64,000 bases of DNA, taken from assembly GCA_022486625.1 (NCBI GenBank), contig JAKVKH010000019.1:1-64000 (forward strand), given 5' to 3'. The position numbers and the translations under genes were made by a program. Shown piece by piece: positions 16,321 to 25,095 of this stretch. Numbering within the stretch: position 1 is the first letter of the stretch; every line of letters begins with the position of its first letter. The stretch is from Butyrivibrio sp. Its GTDB lineage: Bacteria; Bacillota; Clostridia; Lachnospirales; Lachnospiraceae. A model generated the notes under the pieces. The model saw only the letters and a program-made list of their open reading frames with translations. It did no database searches and was not told the origin of the DNA.

Positions 16321-18993
16321 ATGAAGAAAGAACTCGCAAAGACCTACGATCCCAAGGGTATTGAGGATCGCCTTTACAGCAAGTGGGAAGAAAAAAAGTA
16401 CTTTCATGCGGAAGTGGACGAAACAAAGAAACCTTTCACGATTGTCATTCCGCCGCCGAATATTACCGGTAAGCTTCATATGGGACATGCACTGGACAAT
16501 ACCATGCAGGATATCCTGATCCGCTGGAAGAGAATGCAGGGCTATAATGCACTCTGGCAGCCGGGTACCGATCATGCCAGCATTGCGACGGAAGTCAAGA
16601 TCATTAATGAACTGAAAAAGGAAGGTATTGACAAGCATGACCTTGGACGTGACAAGTTTCTGGAACGTGCATGGGAATGGAAAAAGGAATACGGCGGACG
16701 TATTATTCAGCAGCTGAAAAAGCTGGGTTCATCCTGTGACTGGGACAGAGAACGTTTCACCATGGATGAAGGCTGCAATAAGGCGGTTACTGAAGTATTT
16801 ATCAAGATGCATGAAAAAGGATATATCTATAAGGGCAGCCGTATTGTCAACTGGTGTCCGGTCTGCAATACCTCCATTTCCGATGCGGAAGTTGAGTATG
16901 AGGAACAGGCAGGTCATCTGTGGCACATCAAATATCCGCTGATCGAAGAAGATGGAAGTGTCAGCACCACAAAGTTCATTGAGTTTGCGACGACGCGTCC
17001 GGAGACCATGCTCGGAGACTCTGCTGTTGCTGTAAATCCTGACGATGACAGATATAAGGATATGGTCGGCAAAGAGGTAATGCTTCCTATTATAAATCGC
17101 AAGATTCCGATCATTGCCGACAGTTATGTGGATATGGAATTCGGTACAGGTGTTGTTAAAATCACACCGGCACATGACCCGAACGATTTTGAAGTCGGAA
17201 AGCGTCATAACCTTCCGGAAATCAATATCCTGAATGATGATGCTACAATTAATAAGAATGGCGGAAAATATGAAGGACTTGACCGTTATGAGTGCCGTAA
17301 GCAGATTGTGGCTGAGCTTGACAGCATGGGCCTTCTGGTTCGTATTGAAGACTATTCCCATAATGTAGGAACACATGACCGCTGCCATACAACCGTAGAA
17401 CCGATGATCAAGAAACAGTGGTTCGTTAAGATGGACGAACTGATAAAACCTGCGGTAAAGGCAGTTCAGGACGGCGAGATCAAACTGATTCCGCCGAGAA
17501 TGGATAAGACCTATTTTAACTGGACAGACAATATCCGTGACTGGTGTATTTCCAGACAGCTCTGGTGGGGACACAGAATTCCTGCCTATTACTGTGAAGA
17601 CTGCGGCGAAGTGGTTGTAGGACGTGAAATGCCGGATAAGTGCCCGAAGTGCGGATGCACGAGATTCAGGCAGGACCCGGATACGCTTGATACCTGGTTC
17701 TCTTCAGCGCTTTGGCCGTTTGAAACACTTGGCTGGCCGGAGAAGACAAAGGATCTTGAGTATTTCTTCCCGACAGATGTGCTGGTTACCGGTTATGATA
17801 TTATCTTTTTCTGGGTTATCCGTATGATCTTCTCAAGCTATGAGCAGATGGGAACATATCCTTTCAAGACTGTTCTGTTTCATGGACTTGTGAGGGATTC
17901 ACAGGGACGCAAGATGAGCAAGTCCCTCGGAAACGGAATTGATCCGCTGGAAGTCATTGACCAGTACGGCGCAGATGCGCTTCGTCTGACACTGATCACA
18001 GGAAACGCACCCGGTAATGATATGCGTTTCTATAATGAAAGAGTTGAGAACAGCCGTAACTTTGCCAATAAGGTATGGAACGCTTCCCGGTTCATCATGA
18101 TGAACATGGGTGAGAATGAGAAGTCCGCAATTCATCAGCCGATGCCGGCAGGACTTGAGCCTGTGGATCACTGGATTCTGTCAAAGCTTAACCGGACGAT
18201 CAAGGATGCCACCGAAAATATGGATCATTTCGAACTGGGTATTGCAGTGCAGAAGGTTTATGATTTCATCTGGGATGAATTCTGCGACTGGTACATTGAA
18301 ATGGTGAAGCCAAGGCTCTACAATTCGGATGATCAGACTTCTCATGCTGCAGCGATGTGGACATTGCAGACGGTTCTGATCAATGCATTAAAGCTCCTGC
18401 ACCCGTATATGCCGTTCATTACCGAGGAAATCTTCTGCACCATGCAGGATGAAGAGGAATCCATCATGATTTCTTCCTGGCCGGTATATCAGGAGGCATG
18501 GAATTTTGCACAGGATGAAAAAGAAATTGAAACCATCAAGGAAGCAGTCCGCGGAATCCGTAACGTACGTACACAGATGAACGTTGCTCCTTCCCGTAAG
18601 GCCAAGGTATATGTGGTCAGTGAGAAGCAGGAACTGCTGGAGATCTTTAAGACCGGCAAGCTGTTTTTTGAGAGCCTTGCCTATGCTTCTGAATCCATCT
18701 GCCAGATGGATAAGACCGGCATTGCTGATGATGCCGTAACGGTAGCCATTCCGGATGCAACAGTTTATATTCCGTTTACGGATCTGGTGGATCTGTCTGC
18801 TGAAATTGAACGTCTGCAGAAGGAAAAGGTGCGTCTTGAAGGCGAGCTGAAGAGATCCAGAAACATGCTCAGTAATGAGAAGTTCATTTCCAAGGCTCCT
18901 CAGGCAAAAATTGATGAAGAGAAGGAAAAACAGCATAAATATGAGCAGACTTATGCACAGGTGGAAGAACGCCTTGCACAGCTGCGCAGATAA
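16321..18993 (+). CDS. valS: Valyl-tRNA synthetase
   Basis: Class Ia aminoacyl-tRNA synthetase, 890 residues, full length. HIGH-type signature PNITGKLHMGHA near residue 46, the CP1 editing domain (residues about 190-340, TTRPETMLGD), KMSKS near 531 (GRKMSKSLGNGIDP), an anticodon-binding domain and the C-terminal coiled-coil arm (EIERLQKEKVRLEGELKRS). It charges tRNA-Val and clears Thr-tRNA-Val. The ATG at 16321 follows AGAGG. It is controlled by the T-box just upstream and ends before a strong terminator preceding folC. Confidence 0.98.
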   Translation: MKKELAKTYDPKGIEDRLYSKWEEKKYFHAEVDETKKPFTIVIPPPNITGKLHMGHALDNTMQDILIRWKRMQGYNALWQPGTDHASIATEVKIINELKKEGIDKHDLGRDKFLERAWEWKKEYGGRIIQQLKKLGSSCDWDRERFTMDEGCNKAVTEVFIKMHEKGYIYKGSRIVNWCPVCNTSISDAEVEYEEQAGHLWHIKYPLIEEDGSVSTTKFIEFATTRPETMLGDSAVAVNPDDDRYKDMVGKEVMLPIINRKIPIIADSYVDMEFGTGVVKITPAHDPNDFEVGKRHNLPEINILNDDATINKNGGKYEGLDRYECRKQIVAELDSMGLLVRIEDYSHNVGTHDRCHTTVEPMIKKQWFVKMDELIKPAVKAVQDGEIKLIPPRMDKTYFNWTDNIRDWCISRQLWWGHRIPAYYCEDCGEVVVGREMPDKCPKCGCTRFRQDPDTLDTWFSSALWPFETLGWPEKTKDLEYFFPTDVLVTGYDIIFFWVIRMIFSSYEQMGTYPFKTVLFHGLVRDSQGRKMSKSLGNGIDPLEVIDQYGADALRLTLITGNAPGNDMRFYNERVENSRNFANKVWNASRFIMMNMGENEKSAIHQPMPAGLEPVDHWILSKLNRTIKDATENMDHFELGIAVQKVYDFIWDEFCDWYIEMVKPRLYNSDDQTSHAAAMWTLQTVLINALKLLHPYMPFITEEIFCTMQDEEESIMISSWPVYQEAWNFAQDEKEIETIKEAVRGIRNVRTQMNVAPSRKAKVYVVSEKQELLEIFKTGKLFFESLAYASESICQMDKTGIADDAVTVAIPDATVYIPFTDLVDLSAEIERLQKEKVRLEGELKRSRNMLSNEKFISKAPQAKIDEEKEKQHKYEQTYAQVEERLAQLRR

Positions 18994-19048
18994 GAATAAT
19001 TACTGATGGCAGATCTGCAGACAGGAAAGAAAAACCGTCAGGAAAGCA

Positions 19049-19084
19049 TGCGCCATGCAGCCGGAGTTACTGCATGGCGTTTTG
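19049..19084 (+). terminator. Terminator after valS
   Basis: CGCCATGCAG (19051-19060) pairs perfectly with CTGCATGGCG (19070-19079) and is followed by TTTT. It separates valS from folC, at least partly. Confidence 0.75.
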
Positions 19085-19147
19085 CAGATCATACAGATGC
19101 AGGGCAGCAGGTGAAATATGGCGAGCTGCCGCATCGAAAGGACCATC

Positions 19148-20527
19148 ATGAAAGACGCAGTGACTGAGAAAATGATACAGTCTGTCAGAGAAAAATATAA
19201 TAAAGGAAAGCTGACAGTATCTGATTGCGGACAATTCCTGAATGAAATACCGAGATTTACCCGAAAGCATGCGCTTGAAGATACACGCAGATTTTTGGAT
19301 GACATGGGTGCACCGGATCAGAAGATGAAGATCATCCATGTGGCAGGAACGAATGGCAAGGGAAGCGTATGTGCATATATGGACTCTATTCTGCGGACAG
19401 CAGGGTACACAACGGGAATGTTTACATCGCCTCATCTGGTCAGTATTACAGAACGGTTCCGGATTAATGGAGAGGTAATCAGCGAAGAGCTGTTTCTATC
19501 TTCTTTTATCCAGGTACTTGAGCAGATGCCGGATGATGCACATCCGGATTATTTTCCGACTTTTTTTGAATTTCTTTTCTTCATGGCAATGGTGCTGTAC
19601 CGGGATCATCCGGTGGATTATCTGATTCTGGAAACAGGACTTGGCGGGAGACTGGACGCCACAAACAGTATCAGAAACCCAAAGATCTGCGTGATCACGG
19701 AGATCGGGATGGATCATATGCAGTATCTGGGAAATACGATTGAAGCCATTGCGGGAGAAAAAGCCGGAATTATCAAAAAAGGAGTTCCGGTTGTTTTCTG
19801 TGACAGAAGAAGTGAGAGCAGCAATGTTATTCTGAAAAAAGCGGCAGAAATGAGCGCAGATGCGTACAGGGTATCCGGGGAGAATATTACGGATGCTATG
19901 GTCCGGAGTCTGCCGGATGGGAATAAATGCATTGATTTTTCCTATGAATCCCGCTATGATAAGTATGTTGGTCTGGCTGTGTCCACACCAGCGATATATC
20001 AACTGGAAAATGCCGCATTAGCGATAAGCGCAGCAGAGCTGCTGATAAAACAGGGCGCAGAAATTACGCAGCAGGATATCCGTAAGGGAATCTTTGCCAC
20101 ACACTGGGAAGGCCGCATGGAACGGATTAAGCCCTGGTTTTATGTGGATGGTGCGCATAATGAAGATGGTATGGAAGCATTTCTGGACAGCGTCAGAATG
20201 ATTGACTGTACAGGTCACAGATTTCTTCTGTTTGGCGTGGTTGGAGATAAACAGTATTCACAGATGATCGGACGGATTCTGGAAAGCGGATTGTTTGACC
20301 GGATTGCGGTAGCTGCGCTGTACACGGAACGGTCAGTTTCGGAGGATGAGCTTGAGCGCACCTTTCTGGCACAGAGTGCAGAAAGCAGAACGCAGCAGAT
20401 TCGCTTTTTTGCGGATGTCAGGTCTGCATATGCATGGACCTACGCAAACAGAGAGCAGAATGATCTGGTATTCGCGGCAGGGTCATTGTATCTGGCAGGG
20501 CAGATTCTGGCAGATCAGCAGAAGTGA
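19148..20527 (+). CDS. folC: Folylpolyglutamate synthase/dihydrofolate synthase
   Basis: Mur-ligase-family enzyme of about 459 residues that adds glutamate to folates (and in many bacteria to dihydropteroate). The P-loop is HVAGTNGKGS; further family motifs are FTSPHLVSITERFRING, LETGLGGRLDATN and EIGMDHMQYLGNTIEAIAGEKAG. The C-terminal Mur domain starts near WEGRMERI. The ATG at 19148 is preceded by AAAGGA; the earlier in-frame ATG at 19118 has no site. It is first in a run of six same-strand genes, two of which encode TPR proteins. The run is probably one operon, since gaps are short and no terminator is seen between them. Confidence 0.94.
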   Translation: MKDAVTEKMIQSVREKYNKGKLTVSDCGQFLNEIPRFTRKHALEDTRRFLDDMGAPDQKMKIIHVAGTNGKGSVCAYMDSILRTAGYTTGMFTSPHLVSITERFRINGEVISEELFLSSFIQVLEQMPDDAHPDYFPTFFEFLFFMAMVLYRDHPVDYLILETGLGGRLDATNSIRNPKICVITEIGMDHMQYLGNTIEAIAGEKAGIIKKGVPVVFCDRRSESSNVILKKAAEMSADAYRVSGENITDAMVRSLPDGNKCIDFSYESRYDKYVGLAVSTPAIYQLENAALAISAAELLIKQGAEITQQDIRKGIFATHWEGRMERIKPWFYVDGAHNEDGMEAFLDSVRMIDCTGHRFLLFGVVGDKQYSQMIGRILESGLFDRIAVAALYTERSVSEDELERTFLAQSAESRTQQIRFFADVRSAYAWTYANREQNDLVFAAGSLYLAGQILADQQK

Positions 20528-20552
20528 GAGCTTTATGCAGTAGGAGGAGTTT

Positions 20553-20744
20553 ATGATTAATTTTGAAGAAGAACTGAAAAAATTTCACCCCAGTCTTGAG
20601 ATTGAGGATGCAGAAGAGATGATTTATAATCAGGATCTTGACGATATGGCAGATGTACTTGTCAGATTGCTTAAGGATGCCGGCACAGGAGAAAGTGACA
20701 GACATCAGACGGTAAGACCGGACAGCAGAACACCAAGAAACTGA
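20553..20744 (+). CDS. Small acidic protein of unknown function
   Basis: 63 residues, rich in Glu and Asp (MINFEEELKKFHPSLEIEDAEE), with a polar C-terminal tail. AGGAGGAG sits about 6 bases before the ATG, the strongest site in this operon, so it is very probably translated. It lies between folC and the zinc-ribbon TPR gene with short gaps. No domain is recognised. The helical amphipathic N-terminal half suggests a protein-protein adaptor, but this is a guess. Confidence 0.75.
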   Translation: MINFEEELKKFHPSLEIEDAEEMIYNQDLDDMADVLVRLLKDAGTGESDRHQTVRPDSRTPRN

Positions 20745-20762
20745 GCGGGGAGTAATTTTGCC

Positions 20763-22181
20763 ATGAAATGTTATCATTGCGGCTGTGATCTGACAGAAAA
20801 GGACTATTGTCCGAACTGCGGCACAGATGTTTCTTTATATAAAAAACTGATGAGTCTTTCCAACCTTTATTATAATGAGGGACTGGAGAAAGCAGGAGTC
20901 AGAAATCTGACCGGTGCAGTGGAAAGTCTGCATCAGAGTCTGAAACTGAATAAAAGTAATATCGAGGCAAGGAATCTTCTGGGACTTGTCTATTATGAAA
21001 TGGGAGAAGTTGTCGCAGCACTCAGTGAATGGGTAATCAGCAAGAACCTTGATGCAGAGAACAACATTGCGGATGATTACATGAATGAGCTGCGCAATAA
21101 CCCGACACGTCTGGATACCATGAATCAGACGATGAAAAAATATAATGTTGCACTGAAGTACTGCCACCAGGAGAGTCTTGATCTGGCAGTGATTCAGCTG
21201 AAAAAGGTTCTGTCCATGAACCCGAACTTTATCCGTGCACATCAGCTGCTGGCGCTGTTGTATCTGAACAGCGGGAATTATCCGAAGGCAGAACGGGAAC
21301 TGCAGAAATGTGCAAAGATTGATACCGGAAATACGCTTACACAGCGTTATCTGATGGAAGCACAGCATATGCAGATTCCGGGGGAGGATGAGGCCAAGCA
21401 CATTTCGGAGATCCCTTCATCCAAAGAGGTAGTGCAGTACAGAAGCGGAAACGAGACGATTATTCAGCCGGTACACAGTATGCAGCCAAAGGGCGCAGTT
21501 TCGATGCTCAGTATCGGAATCGGTGCGGTACTTGGGATTGCAATTGCGTGCTTTCTCATACTGCCAGCCCGGATTCAGGCAATTAACAGCAGCAATAAGG
21601 ACAGGATTACGGCAATCAGTGAGGAATCTGATTCCAAATCGGCACAACTGACGGAGTATGAACAGCAGATTGCAGATCTGACCAGGGAAAAGAAAACGCT
21701 GCAGTCACAGATTGATTCCTATCAGGGAACTGACAGTACAGTGGACTCCATGAATGCGCTGATGGCAGCGACCAGTACCTATCTGACAGGCGGAGCGTCG
21801 GATATTCAGACAATTGCAGGATATCTCGAACATGTAAATCCGACCAAGATGGGAGCATCCGCAACGGCTGAATTTACGGAACTGTATAATTCGCTGATTA
21901 AACTGGTGGGACCGAGACTGGCATCCATGTATTACAGAACCGGTTACTCAGCGTACAGAGATAAGGATTACGATACCGCAATTACAGATCTGACAGCGGC
22001 ATATCAGTATGACAGTACCAATGGAGATGCATTGTTCTATCTTGCAAACTGTTATTATGAAAAAGGAAATACAGATCAGGCCAAGAAGATTTACGATCAG
22101 GTAATCAATGATTTCCCGGGAACCAGAAAGGCCAGCAATTCAGAGGCAAAGATTGCGGAAATCAATAATGCAGCCAACTGA
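20763..22181 (+). CDS. Membrane-anchored zinc-ribbon TPR protein
   Basis: 472 residues. The N-terminus is a zinc ribbon (CYHCGC then CPNCG, cysteines 3, 6, 16 and 19). Tetratricopeptide repeats follow (residues about 25-200), then one membrane helix (about 246-268, MLSIGIGAVLGIAIACFLIL), a coiled coil (about 275-325), and a second TPR block (about 385-465) ending in YDQVINDFPGTRKASN. The N-terminal half should be cytoplasmic and the C-terminal TPRs outside, which would bridge the membrane. Function is unknown; scaffolding of envelope complexes is a reasonable inference. It follows the small acidic gene by 18 bases and precedes two short genes in the same operon. Confidence 0.88.
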   Translation: MKCYHCGCDLTEKDYCPNCGTDVSLYKKLMSLSNLYYNEGLEKAGVRNLTGAVESLHQSLKLNKSNIEARNLLGLVYYEMGEVVAALSEWVISKNLDAENNIADDYMNELRNNPTRLDTMNQTMKKYNVALKYCHQESLDLAVIQLKKVLSMNPNFIRAHQLLALLYLNSGNYPKAERELQKCAKIDTGNTLTQRYLMEAQHMQIPGEDEAKHISEIPSSKEVVQYRSGNETIIQPVHSMQPKGAVSMLSIGIGAVLGIAIACFLILPARIQAINSSNKDRITAISEESDSKSAQLTEYEQQIADLTREKKTLQSQIDSYQGTDSTVDSMNALMAATSTYLTGGASDIQTIAGYLEHVNPTKMGASATAEFTELYNSLIKLVGPRLASMYYRTGYSAYRDKDYDTAITDLTAAYQYDSTNGDALFYLANCYYEKGNTDQAKKIYDQVINDFPGTRKASNSEAKIAEINNAAN

Positions 22182-22200
22182 TGAAAAGAGGTAATGAAGG

Positions 22201-22449
22201 GTGGCACGTGAAATGGTATTTAAAATGGAACGGCCAGGACTTCTTAAAGAAGGGGATCATATCACAGTGACGGAGGGGGTACTTCCCAGTAACTATTATT
22301 ATACAATTGATCCGTCACTTGCAATGTCGGCCAATTATCCATTCAGAGAGCGTATGCTTGAAAAAGAGGGTATTGTAACGGAAGTTGTTGAAAATGCCAG
22401 AGGATATTACGTGAAAGCGGTCTTTGGCGGCGACAGCGGTAAACAGTAA
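22201..22449 (+). CDS. Conserved-looking small protein, unknown function
   Basis: 82 residues, GTG start at 22201 with AGAGG about 12 bases before; an internal ATG at 22213 is an alternative. Sequence features are a KEGDHITVTEG stretch that looks like a small beta barrel and a C-terminal VTEVVENARGYYVKAVF strand pattern. No family is recognised. The 19-base gap after the TPR gene and 27 bases before ridA put it in the folC operon. Confidence 0.7.
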   Translation: MAREMVFKMERPGLLKEGDHITVTEGVLPSNYYYTIDPSLAMSANYPFRERMLEKEGIVTEVVENARGYYVKAVFGGDSGKQ

Positions 22450-22476
22450 ACAGCAGAGTTCAGGAGGAGATCAGAC

Positions 22477-22854
22477 ATGGAAAAAGTATCTACAACAAAA
22501 GCACCGGCAGCAATCGGCCCTTATTCACAGGGAATCAAGGCAGGAGATTTTCTGTATGCCTCAGGACAGATCCCGATCAATCCTGCAAATGGAGAAATTG
22601 AAGGAGAAGATATTACAGCGCAGACTGATCTGGTATGCAGGAATATCGGCGAGATTCTGAAAGCAGCAGGAAGTGATTATGAGCATGTAGTCAAGACAAC
22701 CTGTTTTCTTGCAGAAATGTCGGATTTTGGCGCCTTTAATACAGTTTATGAAAAGTATTTCACGGGAAAGCCGGCCAGAAGCTGTGTTGCTGTGAAACAG
22801 CTGCCTAAAAATGTTCTCTGTGAAGTTGAGATTATTGCTTATCTTGGAAAGTAA
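22477..22854 (+). CDS. ridA: RidA-family enamine/imine deaminase
   Basis: 125 residues, the full length of the YjgF/YER057c/UK114 family. RidA hydrolyses reactive enamines such as 2-aminoacrylate released by PLP enzymes. The signature is visible: GPYSQGIKAGDFLYASGQIP near the N-terminus, the catalytic arginine in PARSCVAV (about 105) and CEVEIIAYLGK at the end. AGGAGG precedes the start. It sits within the folC operon, between the small unknown gene and the TPR lipoprotein. Archetypal RidA and paralogues are hard to separate by eye. Confidence 0.95.
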   Translation: MEKVSTTKAPAAIGPYSQGIKAGDFLYASGQIPINPANGEIEGEDITAQTDLVCRNIGEILKAAGSDYEHVVKTTCFLAEMSDFGAFNTVYEKYFTGKPARSCVAVKQLPKNVLCEVEIIAYLGK

Positions 22855-22888
22855 GAACCTGATTTCAGACACCGGACATGGGGATAAA

Positions 22889-23953
22889 ATGAAACGAAAC
22901 GGAAAATACAGACTGCTGCCGCTGATCTGCATTGCAGCGATGCTCTGCACAGGCTGCAGCGGTTTTTCCAGCCGGAAAAATATTGATTCCGGGATGAATT
23001 ACATTTCTGATCATGATTACCAGAATGCACTTACCAGCTTTTCGCAGGCTCAGCAACAGGGAGAGAATGAAAGGCTTGTTTTTCGTGGAATGGGAATTGC
23101 GTATCTTAAACTGGCACGCTATGAGGATGCTGCGGCAGCGTTTGAAAAGTCATTGTCTGCAAGCATCGGAATTGCAGATTCCATGGATTATGATACCAGT
23201 TATTATCTGGCAGAAGCGTTCTCGGAATCGGGAGCATATGATAAGGCAATTGAAGTGTATGATGCAATCCTCAATCTGCATGGAAAAGAGCGGAATGCAT
23301 ATTACCTCAGAGGTGTGACGAAACTGAAGAGCGGGGACAATGACGGAGCATCTGCAGATTTTACAAAGGCAATTGCACTGCAGCCAAAGGATTATGATCG
23401 TATGATCATGATTTATCAGGCACTTGCTGATTATGGAGAGCAGGATAAGGGAACAGCAATTCTGCAGTCTGCAATGCAGCAGGGCAGCAGCTCCATGAGC
23501 AATTTTGAAAAAGGGCAGATTTCCTATTATCTTGGAAATAATGCAGATGCACAGAACTATCTGGAAGAAGCACGCAGCGAAAAAGGAAATTCGGACAATG
23601 CATCAGTGATTCTGCTGCTGGGGCAGACAGGAGAGAAACAGGGCGACTATAATTATGCAGTAAGTGTGTATAAGTCGTTTTTACAGGATAATCCGGAACA
23701 TGCAGATGTGTATAACCGTCTTGGAATCTGTGAAATGAAGATGGGAAGTTATGAAGCTGCAGTTGCTGATTTTGAAGCCGGACTGGCACTGAAAGATGTT
23801 TCGGTGAATCAGGCACTGATGCGGAATGAGATTACGGCGTACGAATATGCCGGGAACTTTGATCAGGCCAAAACACTGATGGCATCCTATGAAAAAGTTT
23901 ATCCACAGGATGCCGAAGCAGCAAGAGAAGAAATATTTCTTTCTACACGATAG
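22889..23953 (+). CDS. TPR-repeat lipoprotein
   Basis: About 354 residues. A lipoprotein signal peptide (basic MKRNGKYR, hydrophobic core, lipobox MLCTGC with Cys about 22) predicts anchoring to the outer face of the membrane. The mature part is a string of tetratricopeptide repeats (for example YEDAAAAFEKSL, YDKAIEVYDAIL, DYNYAVSVYKSFL). The ATG at 22889 has GGGGAT just upstream; the frame is open further back into ridA but lacks a signal there. Last gene of the folC operon. It may cooperate with the external TPRs of the zinc-ribbon protein. Confidence 0.88.
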   Translation: MKRNGKYRLLPLICIAAMLCTGCSGFSSRKNIDSGMNYISDHDYQNALTSFSQAQQQGENERLVFRGMGIAYLKLARYEDAAAAFEKSLSASIGIADSMDYDTSYYLAEAFSESGAYDKAIEVYDAILNLHGKERNAYYLRGVTKLKSGDNDGASADFTKAIALQPKDYDRMIMIYQALADYGEQDKGTAILQSAMQQGSSSMSNFEKGQISYYLGNNADAQNYLEEARSEKGNSDNASVILLLGQTGEKQGDYNYAVSVYKSFLQDNPEHADVYNRLGICEMKMGSYEAAVADFEAGLALKDVSVNQALMRNEITAYEYAGNFDQAKTLMASYEKVYPQDAEAAREEIFLSTR

Positions 23954-23983
23954 GAAAAACAAAATTACAGAACAGGCGGATGG

Positions 23984-24415
23984 TCAGTGCAGATCATCTG
24001 CGGAATTCATGTCTTCAGCACCAAAACCGATATCCTGTGTATTTACGGTACGGCGGCGCATTCTGCATTTTTCAGATGCCTGCAGGATAAAATCCTTGAT
24101 CTCAGATCCGTGCCGGATATTTTTCATGACGATTGTACGGTCGGTAACGTCTGATGTGAAGCAGGTAACGGTCGAAAGGTGAAAAATCCGCTGTAACAGA
24201 TTTTTTGAAAGCTCTACATCACTGATCCGGTACATGTAACAGTCATTTTCCTTTATGTTCAGAAGACCTGTAACAATAACGAGATCGGCTTCGTATATTC
24301 TGAAATGCGTGAAAGGCCAGGGAATACCAAAGAACAGAAGCCTTGTTGTCTCTTTATAAATCAGATCTCCCTTTGCCAGTACGTTGGAACGGTCAGTTGT
24401 TTCTTTTTCAGTCAT
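23984..24415 (-). CDS. Bacterial PH-like domain protein
   Basis: 143 residues with a layout like the bPH_2 (YdbS-type) domain: KGDLIYKETTRLLFFGIPWPFTHFRI then the beta-rich DLVIVTGLLNIKENDCYMYRISDVELSKNLLQRIF and TDRTIVMKNIRHGSEIKDFI. Unlike membrane-bound YdbS proteins it has no clear transmembrane helix pair. The ATG at 24415 is chosen because GGAGGT lies 9 bases upstream; the ATG at 24424 touches that site. It converges on the folC operon and is divergent from the HD-domain gene. Function is unknown. Confidence 0.75.
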   Translation of the reverse strand: MTEKETTDRSNVLAKGDLIYKETTRLLFFGIPWPFTHFRIYEADLVIVTGLLNIKENDCYMYRISDVELSKNLLQRIFHLSTVTCFTSDVTDRTIVMKNIRHGSEIKDFILQASEKCRMRRRTVNTQDIGFGAEDMNSADDLH

Positions 24416-24465
24416 ACGGTTCATACCTCCATGGCGTTTCTGCCGGAATAATCAATATAAATTTT

Positions 24466-24494
24466 ATGATAATGGAAAATTAATGAAAAGTAAA
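24466..24494 (-). promoter_or_regulatory. Promoter of the PH-domain gene
   Basis: Minus-strand TTTACT and TATCAT spaced by 17 bases, 50 bases before the PH-domain start. Confidence 0.55.
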
Positions 24495-24504
24495 TAGTGT
24501 CAGA

Positions 24505-24533
24505 TTGACATTGACTGACAGGGAAATTATAAT
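24505..24533 (+). promoter_or_regulatory. Consensus sigma-A promoter of the HD-domain/esterase genes
   Basis: Exact TTGACA and TATAAT with a 17-base spacer, the best promoter in the window. It lies 44 bases before the HD-domain ATG. Confidence 0.85.
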
Positions 24534-24576
24534 TCCTTTTAACAGGCGGTCAGGGCCTGCAGAGGAAAAATCATAT

Positions 24577-25071
24577 ATGGAAGAATCTGTATATAAAAAA
24601 GTTTTAAACGAAATGATGAACGATCCGCGAATCCGGAGTATGCAGCAGTATCCGCAGCATGGTTCGTGCAATACCTATCAGCATAGCGTATATGTAGCGG
24701 AGGATGCATATCGTATCGCAAAATTTCTGCATATGCATGTCAGAGAAACTGAGCTGGCAAGAGGTGCCATGTTGCACGACTTTTATCTGTATAACATCAG
24801 AGAAAGCGGATTCAGTGCATGGAGGCACGGAACAGGTCATGCGCTTGTCGCATTGGAAAATGCAGAAGCCAATTATCACCTGACAGATCTGGAGAAGGAT
24901 ATCATCTATTCACATATGTGGCCGCTCAACATTACGCATCTTCCGCATTACAGGGAAAGTATACTTGTCGGAACTGCAGATAAATATACAGCCTGCAGAG
25001 AAAGAGCACGCCAGTGGAGAGAGAGCCTGACAGCCATATGGCATTTCCTGCAGGAAAAAATGAAAAAATAA
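24577..25071 (+). CDS. HD-domain phosphohydrolase
   Basis: 164 residues. The HD superfamily metal ligands are present in order: His in TYQHSVYVAEDAYRIA, the HD pair in AMLHDFYLY, then His in HGTGHALVALENAE and Asp in GTADKYTACRE. HD proteins of this size are often phosphohydrolases for nucleotides or small phosphate esters; the substrate is unknown. GAGGA supports the ATG at 24577, and the consensus promoter ends just before it, which rules out the longer open frame. The esterase gene follows after 24 bases, probably on the same transcript. Confidence 0.88.
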   Translation: MEESVYKKVLNEMMNDPRIRSMQQYPQHGSCNTYQHSVYVAEDAYRIAKFLHMHVRETELARGAMLHDFYLYNIRESGFSAWRHGTGHALVALENAEANYHLTDLEKDIIYSHMWPLNITHLPHYRESILVGTADKYTACRERARQWRESLTAIWHFLQEKMKK

Positions 25072-25095
25072 GAAACTGAAAAATGAGGAGAAAAT

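Noticed and set aside
16729-17574. Long antisense frame within valS (and similar antisense frames in xfp, feoB and other genes)
   Set aside because: They mirror the codon pattern of the strongly conserved sense genes and have no ribosome binding sites or domains of their own.
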